64,000 bases of DNA, taken from assembly GCA_016713305.1 (NCBI GenBank), contig JADJPK010000007.1:62001-126000 (forward strand). The letters run 5' to 3'. Source of the stretch: Betaproteobacteria bacterium. Its GTDB lineage: Bacteria > Pseudomonadota > Gammaproteobacteria > Burkholderiales > Ga0077523. The notes under the pieces are model-generated. The model ran no database searches and had not been told where the DNA came from. It worked only from the letters and a program-made list of their open reading frames with translations. Shown here in pieces: positions 51,833 through 61,082 of the stretch (positions are counted from its first letter, which is position 1; each line of letters opens with the position of its first letter). The position numbers and the translations under genes are program-made.

Positions 51833-54800
51833 ATGATTCGACTGGCTGCAGTGCTGCTGTTCCTGCTTGGAATTCCGCCCTCGTTCGCCGACGAGAACAC
51901 CGCGCGGGTCGAGTTGTTCTCCCCTCAAGGCGAAGTCAAGGGCGTGCGGCAGGTCACCGCCCGATTCACCACGCCGATGGTTCCGTTCGGCGACCCGGCA
52001 CTGGTGGAGCCCTTCGAGGTCCTGTGCGCCGAGAAGGGGCAGGGGCGCTGGGCGGACAGCCGCAACTGGGTGTTCGATTTCGAGCACGACCTGCCGGCCG
52101 GTGCCCGCTGCAGCTTCACTCTCAAGACCGGTGTGACCGACATGGAGGGGCGAAGCGTTCCCGCGGCGCGCTTCGAATTCACCACGGGCGGTCCGTCCAT
52201 CCGGCAGGCGATGCCCTGGGACGGGCAGGAGTTCATCGACGAGAACCAGGTCTTCATCCTCGGGCTGGACGCGCCCGCGACGGATGCCTCCGTGCAGAAG
52301 CACGTCTGGTGCAACGTGAGCGGGCGCGCCGAGCGGGTGCCCGTCCGGATCGTGAGCGGGAAGGAACGCAAGGCGATCCTCGACCGCCGCAAGGATTTCC
52401 TGTCCGAGTTCGCGTCCGGTTTCGCGACGGGGTCGGACTTCGAGACGTTCCTCCGCACGCGTGCGTACGACAAGCTGCCGCTGCAGCTCGTGGCCTGCCA
52501 GGGCCGGCTTCCCTACGAAACCGAAGTGCAGCTCGTCTGGGGTGCGGGCGTGGAGACGCCCGGCGGCGTTGCCACGAGCGCGGATCAGTCGCTCGCCTTC
52601 AAGGTGCGGCCGGCCTTCACGGCGCGCTTCTCCTGTCAGCGCACGAACGCGAAAGGGAACTGCATTCCGGTGCTCGGCATGGCGCTCGATTTCACGGCGC
52701 CCGTGGCCGTGTCGCTCGCCGACAAGGTGCAGTTGAAGGGACGCGGTGGAGAGGTCTACCGGTGGAAGATTTCGGACGACGACCGGCGATCCGGTTTCGT
52801 GAACGGGCTGCATTCGCCGGGACCGTTCCCCGAGGCGTCCACGTTCACGATCACGCTGCCCGAGGGCTTCGTCGACGATGGCGGCCGCAGCCTGTCCAAC
52901 GCGAAGCGGTTCCCGCTCTCGGTCAAGACCGATCCGGCGCCGCCGCTCGCCAAGTTCGCGGCGCGCTTCGGGGTGCTGGAACTGAACGCCGAACCCGCCT
53001 TGCCGGTGACGCTGCGCAACGTCGAGAAGGAACTGGCGGGCAACCAGGTGCAGCTGGGCGGGGCGGCGAACGTCAAGGGGCTGCCCGCGCGGATGCTCAA
53101 GGTGCAATCTCCGCGCGACATGGTGCGCTGGCTCAAGCGGCTGAACGATGCCGAGGCCCGCTGGACGGAAGGTGGCTATGTGTCGCACAGCATCTTCGGT
53201 GCTGCGGACGCCACGTCGTCCATGACGTTGCCCAAGCCCGGGACCGAGAAGGAGTTCGAGGTCGTGGGTATCCCGTTCAAGGTTCCCGGCTTCTACGTGG
53301 TCGAGATCGTGAGTCCGCGTCTGGGTCAGGCGCTGCTCAAGGATGGCAAGCCCTACTACGTGTCGGCCGGCGCGCTGGTCACGAACCTGGCCGTGCATTT
53401 CAAGTGGGGGCGCGAAGGTTCGCTCGTCTGGGTGACGTCGCTGGACAAGGGCGAACCGGTGCCTGCGGCCGACGTGAGCGTGCTCGACTGCACCGGCCGC
53501 GTGCTGTTCGAGGGCGTGGCCGACAAGTCCGGCATCGCGCGGATCCGCAAGGCCCTCCCGGAGCGCGGCGCGCTGCCGGGTTGCGTCGACAAGTGGGATC
53601 AGCAGCTTTTCGTGACGGCGCGCAAGGGCGATGACGCGGCCTTCGTGCTGTCCGGCTGGGACGAAGGCATCGCCACCTGGCGTTTCAATTTGCGCAATGC
53701 CGGCTATCGCGGCGACACCGCGGCGACCACCGTGTTCGACCGGACCTTGCTGCGGGCGGGCGACACGCTGGGCATGAAGCACATCCTGCGCAGACGTACC
53801 GCGACCGGCTTCGGGGCCGTACCCGCTTCCGCACTGCCGGTGCGTGCCGTCGTTCGCCACTGGGGCAGCGGGCAGATGTGGGAACTCCCGCTCAAGTGGG
53901 ATGGATCGGGCGCCGCTGAATCCGCGTGGCAGGCGCCCAAGGACGCCAAGCTGGGAGAGTATTCCGTGATCCTCGCCGGGCCGCGGCAGAAGAGTGAAGC
54001 CGAGGGCTACGTGAATGGCCTGGACTCGGGCAGCTTCAGGGTCGAGGAATTCCGCGTGCCGGTGCTCAAGGCGACCGTGCAGATGCCCGCCCAGCCGCTC
54101 GTGAACGCGGACGCGGCGGAGGTGAATCTCCAGCTTTCGTATCTGTCCGGCGGAGGCGCCGGCGGCACCCGGGTCAAGCTGCGGGCGGTCACGCAACCGC
54201 ACGCCGTGACGTTCGACGAGCACGAAGGGGTGTCGTTCGCGTCGGGCGACGTCCGGGAGGGGCGCATGGACCGCGCGAGCGGCTGGATCGACGCGGGGAC
54301 CGACGCGGAGTCCGCAGATCCCCTTCCCGACGCATCGGAGCAGGACGACACCCGGACGCTCAAGACCCAGACCGTGGTCCTGGATGGAGGTGGCGCAGGA
54401 AAGATCCGCATCGATGCGCTGCCCCGCTCGGACGTGCCGCGCGAACTGGTGGCGGAGATGGAATACGCGGATCCCAACGGGCAGATTCTCACCCGGTCCT
54501 CGCGCGTGCCACTGTGGCCGTCCGGCGTTCTGCTCGGTATCCAGCCGGATGGCTGGGCCCTTTCGAGGGACAAGGTGAAACTGAAGGTCATCAGCGTCGA
54601 CACGCGCGGCAAGCCGCTGGCCGGAGTGCCTGTCGTCGTGGACGTGTTCGAGCGCATCTCGTACGCGCACCGCAAGCGTCTGATCGGCGGGTTCTACGCC
54701 TATGAGTATGGCGAGGAGATCCGCCGGATCGGCGGCTTCTGCGAGGGCAGGAGCGACGCCAAGGGGCTCGTTCACTGCGAGGCGCCCGTGTCGGGCAGCG

Positions 54801-57664
54801 GCAATCTGATCCTGCGTGCGAAAGCCGCGGATGCAAGCGGCAACCCATCCTTTGCGCGAGCGGACGTCTGGGTGGCGGGTCAAGGCGACTGGTGGTTCGA
54901 CGTCACGAGCGACGACCGCATGGATGTCCTGCCGGAACGCAAGCGGTACGAGCCCGGCGAAACGGCCGTCGTGCAGGTGCGCTCGCCCTTCCGTGAAGCC
55001 TCCGCGCTCGTGACGGTCGAGCGCGAAGGCGTGGTCGACGGATTCGTGACGACGCTCACCGGCAAGGAACCGGTCGTCAGGGTACCCATCAAGGGACACT
55101 ATGCGCCGAATACGTTCGTGTCGGTGTTCGCGGTACGCGGCAGGGTGGCGGAGGTTCAGCCCACCGCGCTCGTGGACCTCGGCAAGCCCGCGTTCCGCAT
55201 GGGGGTGGCGGAGATTCGCGTCGGCTGGCGCGATCACGAACTCGCCGTGAAGGTCTCGCCGGAGAAGGACGCCTATCGCATCCGCGAGAAGGCCCGGGTG
55301 ACCATCGAAGCCATGCCTGCCAACGGCAAGCCATTGCCGAAGGGGGCCGAAGTGGCCGTGGCGGCGGTGGACGAAGCGCTGCTGGAACTGCTGCCCAACG
55401 GCTCGTGGAAACTGCTCGAGGCGATGATGCAGCCGCGCGGGATCGAGGTGAATTCCTCCACGAGCGCCATGCAGGTCATCGGCAAGCGTCACTACGGCAA
55501 GAAGGCATTGCCGGCGGGGGGCGGCGGCGGCCGGCAGACCTCCAGAGAACTGTTCGACACGCTCCTGCTGTGGAAGGCGAGGGTGAAGCTGGATGCGCAA
55601 GGCCGGGCGCAACTCGAGGTGCCTCTCAACGATTCGCTTTCGTCGTTCCGCATCGTCGCCGTGGCGACGGCCGGCCTCAACCTCTTCGGAACCGGTTCGG
55701 CGAGCGTGCGCACGTCGCAGGACGTCACCCTGCTTTCGGGTCTGCCGCCGGTGGTGCGCGAACAGGACCGGTACGCCGCGACGTTCACGGTGCGCAACGC
55801 GTCAGAGGCCGCCCTCGATATCGCCGTGGAGGCCGATGTGGCCGCGGAAGGCGGAAAGGGGTCCGGTCCGGGGAGGCTCGAGCCGCAGACGGTACGGCTG
55901 GCGGCGGGCGAGTCGGCCAACGTTTCGTGGCTCGTGACGGCGCCAGCGGGCAGCACGGGTCTTCAATGGTCCGTCGCGGCCAAGGCGGCCGGCGCGGAAG
56001 GTGACAAGGCCGACCGGCTCAAGGCGAGGCAGAAAGTGGTTCCCGCGGTGCCGGTGCGCGTGCTGCAGGCCACGCTGGCGCAGATCGACAAGGAACTGTC
56101 GACGACCGTCGCGTTGCCTGCGGAAGCCATCCCGGGGCGGGGAGAGGTGGCGGTGCAACTGCAGGCTCGTCTGGGCAGCGATCTGCCGGGCGTGCGCGAC
56201 TGGATGGAGCGCTATCCCTACTCCTGCCTGGAACAGAGGGTCTCGAAAGCCGTCGCCTTGCGGGACGAGGCGGCATGGCGGTCCATCATGAGTGCGCTGC
56301 CCGCCTATATCGATCACGACGGCCTGCTCAAGTACTTTGCCGGCATGGGGCAGGGCAGCGACTCGCTCACGGCGTACGTGATGGCGATCGCCCACGAGGC
56401 GCAGTGGAGCATTCCCGAGTCGATCCTCCCGAGGCTGCAGGCGGGGCTCGGCGGATTCGTCAACGGGACCGTGGTGCGCCACGGATCGTTGCCGACGGCG
56501 GATCTTGCCATCCGCAAGGTGGCAGCGCTCGAGGCGCTGTCCCGCTACGGCATGGAGGTGGATCCGGCGGCGATCTCCTCCTTCGACGTCGCCCCGAATC
56601 TGTGGCCGACATCGGCGGTGATCGACTGGTACGGACTTACGAAGCGCTGGGAGAAGCTGCCGGACCACGACCAGCACGCCCGGCAGGCAGAGCAGATTCT
56701 CCGTTCGCGCCTCAACTTCCAGGGCACCACCATGGGGTTTTCCACCGAGCGCACGGATTTCCTCTGGTGGCTCATGATCTCCGGCGACGTCAACGCCAAC
56801 CGGGTGCTGCTCGCGATGATCGACGAGCCCGCGTGGCGCGAAGACATGCCGCGGCTGGTGCGCGGATCGCTGGGACGGCAACAGCACGGTCGCTGGAACA
56901 CGACGGTCGCGAATGCCTGGGGTGTGCTTGCGCTGGAGAAGTTCGGCCGTGCGTTCGAATCGGAACCTGTCTCCGGTGCGACGGCGGGTACGCTGGGCGG
57001 GACGAAGCGGCGTCACGAATGGACGGGCGAAGGCACGGGCCGCATGAGCTTCGAGTGGCCTGCGCAGCCGCAACCACTCACACTGACTCATGACGGAGCG
57101 GGCAAGCCCTGGGCCACGTTGGTGAGCCGGGCGGCGCTGCCCTTGAAAAGTCCGTTCTCCAGCGGCTATCGCATCACTCGCACGGTCAGCCCGGTCGAAG
57201 GCGATGCGGGCCAGTGGAAGCGTGGCGACATCTACAGGGTTCGCCTGGCCGTGGACGCGCAGTCGGACATGACCTGGGTCGTGGTGGAGGATCCCATTCC
57301 CGCCGGTGCCACCATTCTCGGCTCGGGACTGGGCGGCGACTCCGGCCTGGCCACCCGGGGCGAGAAGCGGGAGGGCTGGGTGTGGCCCGCTTTCGAGGAG
57401 CGCGGGTTCGAGGCCTTCCGTGCCTATTACGAGTTCGTGCCCAAGGGGGCATGGACCGTGGAGTACACGGTCCGGATGAACAACGCGGGCACGTTCCAGC
57501 TCCCGCCCACCCGTGTCGAAGCCATGTATGCGCCCGAGATGTTCGGCGAGGTTCCGAACACGAAGGTGACGATCGGCAACCGGGGACGGCCAGGTTTTCC
57601 AGGGGCCGGAGCGCGAAGGCTGCCGGTCCGCCGTCGAGACTGGGTGGTCTCGTGCCGCGCCTGA
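51833..57664 (+). CDS. Bacterial alpha-2-macroglobulin (YfhM type)
   Basis: Large periplasmic protease trap of 1943 residues. A signal peptide follows the ATG at 51833 (MIRLAAVLLFLLGIPPSFAD); an in-frame ATG 14 codons earlier is less suitable. There is no lipobox Cys at the cleavage site, unlike the lipoprotein forms. MG-type beta domains fill the first 1100 residues, and a Gly-rich bait region is suggested near LPAGGGGGRQTSRELFDTLL. The thioester motif is YPYSCLEQ (Cys near residue 1465), and the C-terminal receptor-binding-like domain follows. It overlaps pbpC, the conserved partner, which suggests defence and repair of the cell envelope against proteases. Confidence 0.95.
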   Translation: MIRLAAVLLFLLGIPPSFADENTARVELFSPQGEVKGVRQVTARFTTPMVPFGDPALVEPFEVLCAEKGQGRWADSRNWVFDFEHDLPAGARCSFTLKTGVTDMEGRSVPAARFEFTTGGPSIRQAMPWDGQEFIDENQVFILGLDAPATDASVQKHVWCNVSGRAERVPVRIVSGKERKAILDRRKDFLSEFASGFATGSDFETFLRTRAYDKLPLQLVACQGRLPYETEVQLVWGAGVETPGGVATSADQSLAFKVRPAFTARFSCQRTNAKGNCIPVLGMALDFTAPVAVSLADKVQLKGRGGEVYRWKISDDDRRSGFVNGLHSPGPFPEASTFTITLPEGFVDDGGRSLSNAKRFPLSVKTDPAPPLAKFAARFGVLELNAEPALPVTLRNVEKELAGNQVQLGGAANVKGLPARMLKVQSPRDMVRWLKRLNDAEARWTEGGYVSHSIFGAADATSSMTLPKPGTEKEFEVVGIPFKVPGFYVVEIVSPRLGQALLKDGKPYYVSAGALVTNLAVHFKWGREGSLVWVTSLDKGEPVPAADVSVLDCTGRVLFEGVADKSGIARIRKALPERGALPGCVDKWDQQLFVTARKGDDAAFVLSGWDEGIATWRFNLRNAGYRGDTAATTVFDRTLLRAGDTLGMKHILRRRTATGFGAVPASALPVRAVVRHWGSGQMWELPLKWDGSGAAESAWQAPKDAKLGEYSVILAGPRQKSEAEGYVNGLDSGSFRVEEFRVPVLKATVQMPAQPLVNADAAEVNLQLSYLSGGGAGGTRVKLRAVTQPHAVTFDEHEGVSFASGDVREGRMDRASGWIDAGTDAESADPLPDASEQDDTRTLKTQTVVLDGGGAGKIRIDALPRSDVPRELVAEMEYADPNGQILTRSSRVPLWPSGVLLGIQPDGWALSRDKVKLKVISVDTRGKPLAGVPVVVDVFERISYAHRKRLIGGFYAYEYGEEIRRIGGFCEGRSDAKGLVHCEAPVSGSGNLILRAKAADASGNPSFARADVWVAGQGDWWFDVTSDDRMDVLPERKRYEPGETAVVQVRSPFREASALVTVEREGVVDGFVTTLTGKEPVVRVPIKGHYAPNTFVSVFAVRGRVAEVQPTALVDLGKPAFRMGVAEIRVGWRDHELAVKVSPEKDAYRIREKARVTIEAMPANGKPLPKGAEVAVAAVDEALLELLPNGSWKLLEAMMQPRGIEVNSSTSAMQVIGKRHYGKKALPAGGGGGRQTSRELFDTLLLWKARVKLDAQGRAQLEVPLNDSLSSFRIVAVATAGLNLFGTGSASVRTSQDVTLLSGLPPVVREQDRYAATFTVRNASEAALDIAVEADVAAEGGKGSGPGRLEPQTVRLAAGESANVSWLVTAPAGSTGLQWSVAAKAAGAEGDKADRLKARQKVVPAVPVRVLQATLAQIDKELSTTVALPAEAIPGRGEVAVQLQARLGSDLPGVRDWMERYPYSCLEQRVSKAVALRDEAAWRSIMSALPAYIDHDGLLKYFAGMGQGSDSLTAYVMAIAHEAQWSIPESILPRLQAGLGGFVNGTVVRHGSLPTADLAIRKVAALEALSRYGMEVDPAAISSFDVAPNLWPTSAVIDWYGLTKRWEKLPDHDQHARQAEQILRSRLNFQGTTMGFSTERTDFLWWLMISGDVNANRVLLAMIDEPAWREDMPRLVRGSLGRQQHGRWNTTVANAWGVLALEKFGRAFESEPVSGATAGTLGGTKRRHEWTGEGTGRMSFEWPAQPQPLTLTHDGAGKPWATLVSRAALPLKSPFSSGYRITRTVSPVEGDAGQWKRGDIYRVRLAVDAQSDMTWVVVEDPIPAGATILGSGLGGDSGLATRGEKREGWVWPAFEERGFEAFRAYYEFVPKGAWTVEYTVRMNNAGTFQLPPTRVEAMYAPEMFGEVPNTKVTIGNRGRPGFPGAGARRLPVRRRDWVVSCRA

Positions 57665-59781
57665 GCATGGGCGGATCGCTCCTTGCCCTCGCCGCGGTGC
57701 TTTCGGCGGGCCCCGTCGAAGGCGCGGTACCGCCCACCTTCGCGCAGGTGCGCCAGACGTTCGTGCCCAGCGAAGCCATGCTGTTCGACCGGCACGGCGA
57801 ACTGCTGCACGAGATCCGCGTGGACGAGACGGTGCGAAGACTTCCGTGGGTCGAACTGCGCGACGTTTCGCCTGCGCTCGTGCAGGCCGTGATCCAGGCG
57901 GAGGACAAGCGCTTCTTCGAACACGGCGGCGTCGACTGGCGCGCCCTGGGCGACGCGGCGTTCGACACGTTCTTTCGCGGATCCCCGCGCGGCGCCAGCA
58001 CGCTGTCCATGCAGGTGGCCGCGATGCTGGAACCTTCCTTGCGGGCGGAGGGCAGCCGGCGGACGGTGGTGCAGAAGGTCGAACAGATCCGGGCGGCACG
58101 CGAACTGGAAGGGGCGTGGACCAAGCGGCAGATCCTCGAGGCCTATCTCAATCTCTCCACGTTCCGCGGCGAACTGTCCGGCGTCGGCGCAGCCGTTCAG
58201 GGACTGTTCCACAAGAGTCCCTCGGGTGTCACCGCCCCGGAGGCCGCGTTGCTGGCCGCACTGCTTCGAGGGCCCAACGCGAGGAGCGACGTGGTCTCGC
58301 GCCGCGCCTGCGCCGTGGCGGGCGCCAGGGATTGCCGGCCGCTGGACCGGCTCGCGGGTTCCGTTCTCAAGCTCCCGCCGCGGCTGGAACCGCGCGCCGC
58401 ACTGGCGCCGCACGTGGCTCGGGCCCTTCTCTCCCGCGAGACCCGGAACGTGACGACGACGCTGGATGCCGGGGTGCAGGCCAAGGTCCTCGACGTGCTG
58501 CGCAGGCAGCTTTCCACCCTGTCGGATCGACACGTGCAGGACGGAGCGGTGCTGGTGCTCGACAACGCCACAGGCGAGGTGCTGGCCTACGCCGGCAATC
58601 AGGGGCCGGGATCCAGTGCGCCCTTCGTCGACGGCGTGCGCGCGCCGCGCCAGGCCGGCTCGACCCTGAAGCCGTTCCTGTATGGCATGGCGCTGGAGGA
58701 GCAGATACTCACGGCCGCCTCGCTGCTGGACGACTCGCCCGCCAATCTGGTCACGCCCTCCGGCCTGTACGTGCCGCAGAACTACGACCGGGACTTCCGC
58801 GGTCCGGTGAGCGTCAGGACCGCACTGTCCGCGTCTCTCAACGTGCCGGCAGTGCGCACGCTCATGCTGCTGGGCGCGGATCGCTTCGTGGACAGACTGC
58901 GGGCGCTGGGCTTCGCGGGCGTGGTGGAGTCCGGCGATTACTACGGCTACTCGCTGGCGCTCGGATCGGCGGACGTCACCCTGTGGCAGTTGACTGCGGC
59001 CTACCGCTCGCTCGCGCAGGGCGGCCGCTCGAGTCCGCCTCTACTCACGGCCGGGCCGTCCGGGCCGTCCGTGCCCGTGGCGAATCCGGCAGCGACATGG
59101 ATCGTGGCCGACATCCTCGCCGACCGTGGCGCCCGCAGTACCACGTTCGGGCTGGACAATCCGCTCAACACCCGTGTGTGGAGCGCGGTGAAGACCGGCA
59201 CGAGCAAGGACATGCGGGACAACTGGTGCATCGGATTCTCCCGCCGGTACACCGTGGGCGTCTGGGTCGGCAACTTCGATGGCTCGCCCATGCGGGATGT
59301 ATCGGGAGTGAGCGGGGCGGCGCCCATCTGGCTGGAAGTGCAGCAGGCGCTGAACCGTGGCGAATCTTCCTCCACCGGGCATGCGCGGCCCCCCGAGGTC
59401 GTGCTGCAGCATGTCCGGTTCGTGCCGCCGGTGGAGCCGGACCGCGACGAATACTTCGTCAAGGGGACCGAGATCGCGGAGATCGGGCTCAAGCCCCCGG
59501 TCGCCGCGGCCGTGCGCATTTCGTATCCGGGCAACGGGGCGATCCTGGCGCTGGATCCGGACATTCCGGAAGGCATCCAGAGAGTCCGGTTCCTTCCCAC
59601 GGCGGCCGTACCGGGCTTGCATTGGCGTGTCGGCGGCCTCGAACTGCCTGCCGAGGAGGATGGAGGCGCCACCTGGATACCGCAGGCGGGACGCTTCGAT
59701 CTGACCCTCGACAGTCGGGATGGCCAGGTGCTGGATCAGGTCCGGTTCGAAGTGCGAGGGGCTGTGTCCCGTGACAAATAG
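57652..59781 (+). CDS. pbpC: PbpC, bifunctional penicillin-binding protein 1C
   Basis: Peptidoglycan glycosyltransferase and transpeptidase, about 709 residues with the GTG at 57652 (overlapping the macroglobulin gene by 13 bp) or 704 from the ATG at 57667. The N-terminal hydrophobic segment is an anchor or signal. Glycosyltransferase motifs: QAEDKRFFEHGGVD, GASTLSMQVA and EAYLNLSTFRGE. Transpeptidase motifs: AGSTLKPF (Ser about residue 337), SASLNVPAV and KTGTSKDMRDNW. The C-terminal domain (from about GLKPPVAAAVRISYPGNGAI) is the PBP1C-specific one. Its pairing with alpha-2-macroglobulin is widespread. Confidence 0.95.
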   Translation: MPRLSMGGSLLALAAVLSAGPVEGAVPPTFAQVRQTFVPSEAMLFDRHGELLHEIRVDETVRRLPWVELRDVSPALVQAVIQAEDKRFFEHGGVDWRALGDAAFDTFFRGSPRGASTLSMQVAAMLEPSLRAEGSRRTVVQKVEQIRAARELEGAWTKRQILEAYLNLSTFRGELSGVGAAVQGLFHKSPSGVTAPEAALLAALLRGPNARSDVVSRRACAVAGARDCRPLDRLAGSVLKLPPRLEPRAALAPHVARALLSRETRNVTTTLDAGVQAKVLDVLRRQLSTLSDRHVQDGAVLVLDNATGEVLAYAGNQGPGSSAPFVDGVRAPRQAGSTLKPFLYGMALEEQILTAASLLDDSPANLVTPSGLYVPQNYDRDFRGPVSVRTALSASLNVPAVRTLMLLGADRFVDRLRALGFAGVVESGDYYGYSLALGSADVTLWQLTAAYRSLAQGGRSSPPLLTAGPSGPSVPVANPAATWIVADILADRGARSTTFGLDNPLNTRVWSAVKTGTSKDMRDNWCIGFSRRYTVGVWVGNFDGSPMRDVSGVSGAAPIWLEVQQALNRGESSSTGHARPPEVVLQHVRFVPPVEPDRDEYFVKGTEIAEIGLKPPVAAAVRISYPGNGAILALDPDIPEGIQRVRFLPTAAVPGLHWRVGGLELPAEEDGGATWIPQAGRFDLTLDSRDGQVLDQVRFEVRGAVSRDK

Positions 59782-59809
59782 GTGACTAATCAGATGGATG
59801 GAAAAATTG

Positions 59810-59823
59810 TCGCCAATTGGCGA
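59810..59823. promoter_or_regulatory. Perfect 14-bp palindrome upstream of the PEP-CTERM gene
   Basis: TCGCCAATTGGCGA is fully self-complementary and lies 166 bp before the PEP-CTERM start, in a locally AT-richer stretch after pbpC. It may be an operator. The regulator is unknown and no confident promoter boxes were placed. Confidence 0.4.
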
Positions 59824-59989
59824 ATCGGTAACTGATCCGTAAGAGGGTGTCCCGTATCTTGTCGACTGGCTGAAGAGGATGCGACCGCCGGTCTGTGGCC
59901 GGCGCATGGCGACCGACCGAGGCCGACACTGTCCTGCCCCGCCCGGGTCATGCCGGCGCGGCCGGCACATTCACTGGAGACCCTCTGAA

Positions 59990-60736
59990 ATGAAGAAGCG
60001 CAATGCAGCCCTGAAGTTTCTTGCTGCGGCAGGCGTAGCGGCATTCACTACGGCCCCTGCCATGGCCGAGATCAATCTGGGACTCGACAAGATCATCGCT
60101 CCGTCCGCGCCCTCCGGCGACAAGCCCTGGGTGAACATCCGTATCTATGATCTGGACTTTTTGGCAGGGGGCGCGTTCGATGCACTCGCGCCGACCGTCG
60201 AGTTCCAGGTGTCCACCAAGCAGTTCACCTTCGACGATCCGCTCACGGGAGACGCGTCCTGCTGCGTGATGCCCGGTCGGGGCAACCTCGCCGGCAACGA
60301 GGAACTCATCACCCTGAACATGACGGTCAATCCGTCACTGCTGGCCGTGGCCGATTCCGAACTCATCGTCGAGTGGGCAGGCGGAGCGCCCGGCTTCCCG
60401 GACGCCGGACAAGCGCCGGCGGCCATCTCGATCTCGGACGACCCCTCCGTCGACCCCTACGACATCACGATCAGCTGGAACGTCGGCACGAACGTCACGC
60501 ACTCCAAGTTCCTCGTCACGTACAAGGTCGGCGGTGTGGTCACGGATATCGATGCGGCCGATCTGGCCTTCGTGAACCAGACGGGTTACTCCGCCCAGGG
60601 CGTCGTGCTGTACAAGAACAACGAGAACCTCATCACCGGCGCGGGCGTGATCGGTGCGGTTCCGGAACCGGAAACCTACGCGATGCTGGGTCTGGGTCTC
60701 ATCGGGATCGGACTCGCGACTCGCCGTCGCCGCTGA
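59990..60736 (+). CDS. PEP-CTERM anchored exported protein
   Basis: The 248-residue secreted protein has a Sec signal peptide (MKKRNAALKFLAAAGVAAFTT, cut after AMA). A beta-rich body without a known domain follows (CC pair in GDASCCVMPG; NPSLLAVADSELIVEW). The C-terminal sorting signal is VPEPETYAMLGLGLIGIGL plus ATRRRR: the PEP motif, a membrane helix and a basic tail. Exosortase removes this signal; no exosortase gene is in the window. The function of the body is unknown; such proteins are often linked to exopolysaccharide. A strong terminator follows, so it is likely monocistronic. Confidence 0.92.
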   Translation: MKKRNAALKFLAAAGVAAFTTAPAMAEINLGLDKIIAPSAPSGDKPWVNIRIYDLDFLAGGAFDALAPTVEFQVSTKQFTFDDPLTGDASCCVMPGRGNLAGNEELITLNMTVNPSLLAVADSELIVEWAGGAPGFPDAGQAPAAISISDDPSVDPYDITISWNVGTNVTHSKFLVTYKVGGVVTDIDAADLAFVNQTGYSAQGVVLYKNNENLITGAGVIGAVPEPETYAMLGLGLIGIGLATRRRR

Positions 60737-60771
60737 CATCTCGCTCTCATCCCTGTTCAGTCTCCTCCGCA

Positions 60772-60797
60772 CGGCACCTTCGGGTGCCGTTTTTTTT
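60772..60797 (+). terminator. Rho-independent terminator of the PEP-CTERM gene
   Basis: CGGCACC-TTCG-GGTGCCG followed by eight T. It combines a 7-bp stem, a stable TTCG tetraloop and a T run. The remaining gap to 61082 shows no gene and no recognisable site. Confidence 0.95.
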
Positions 60798-61082
60798 CCT
60801 TCCGGTCCCGGGAGGGCGGGTCCGGACCTTCGCTAGCCACGGTCAGTCAAGGCACCTACAATACGCCGCGCCCGGAGACGGGCACGTCCGATGGGCGACG
60901 CTCCGGTGCGTTTCGGCATGTCCGGCGGTCTCGAACCGGCCGGCGGTGCTGTCGGGTATCCGGCGCGACGCCTCGATTCGGGGGGAGATGCAAGGGGACA
61001 TCCCCTTGTTCGTGATAAGACACCCCGGACAGCGAAGCCGCGCCGAGCGGCACCGCCCAAGTCCGGTTTAGGGAGGACTGCC

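Noticed and set aside
51812..55612. 1266-codon minus-strand frame opposite the alpha-2-macroglobulin gene
   Set aside because: High-G+C shadow frame, His/Arg-rich, without any family motif.
59871..59912. Sigma-54 promoter for the PEP-CTERM gene
   Set aside because: The TGGC...ATGC candidate has GG-GC spacing of 11, and TGGCCGGCGCATGGC lacks the TTGC element. Neither is convincing.
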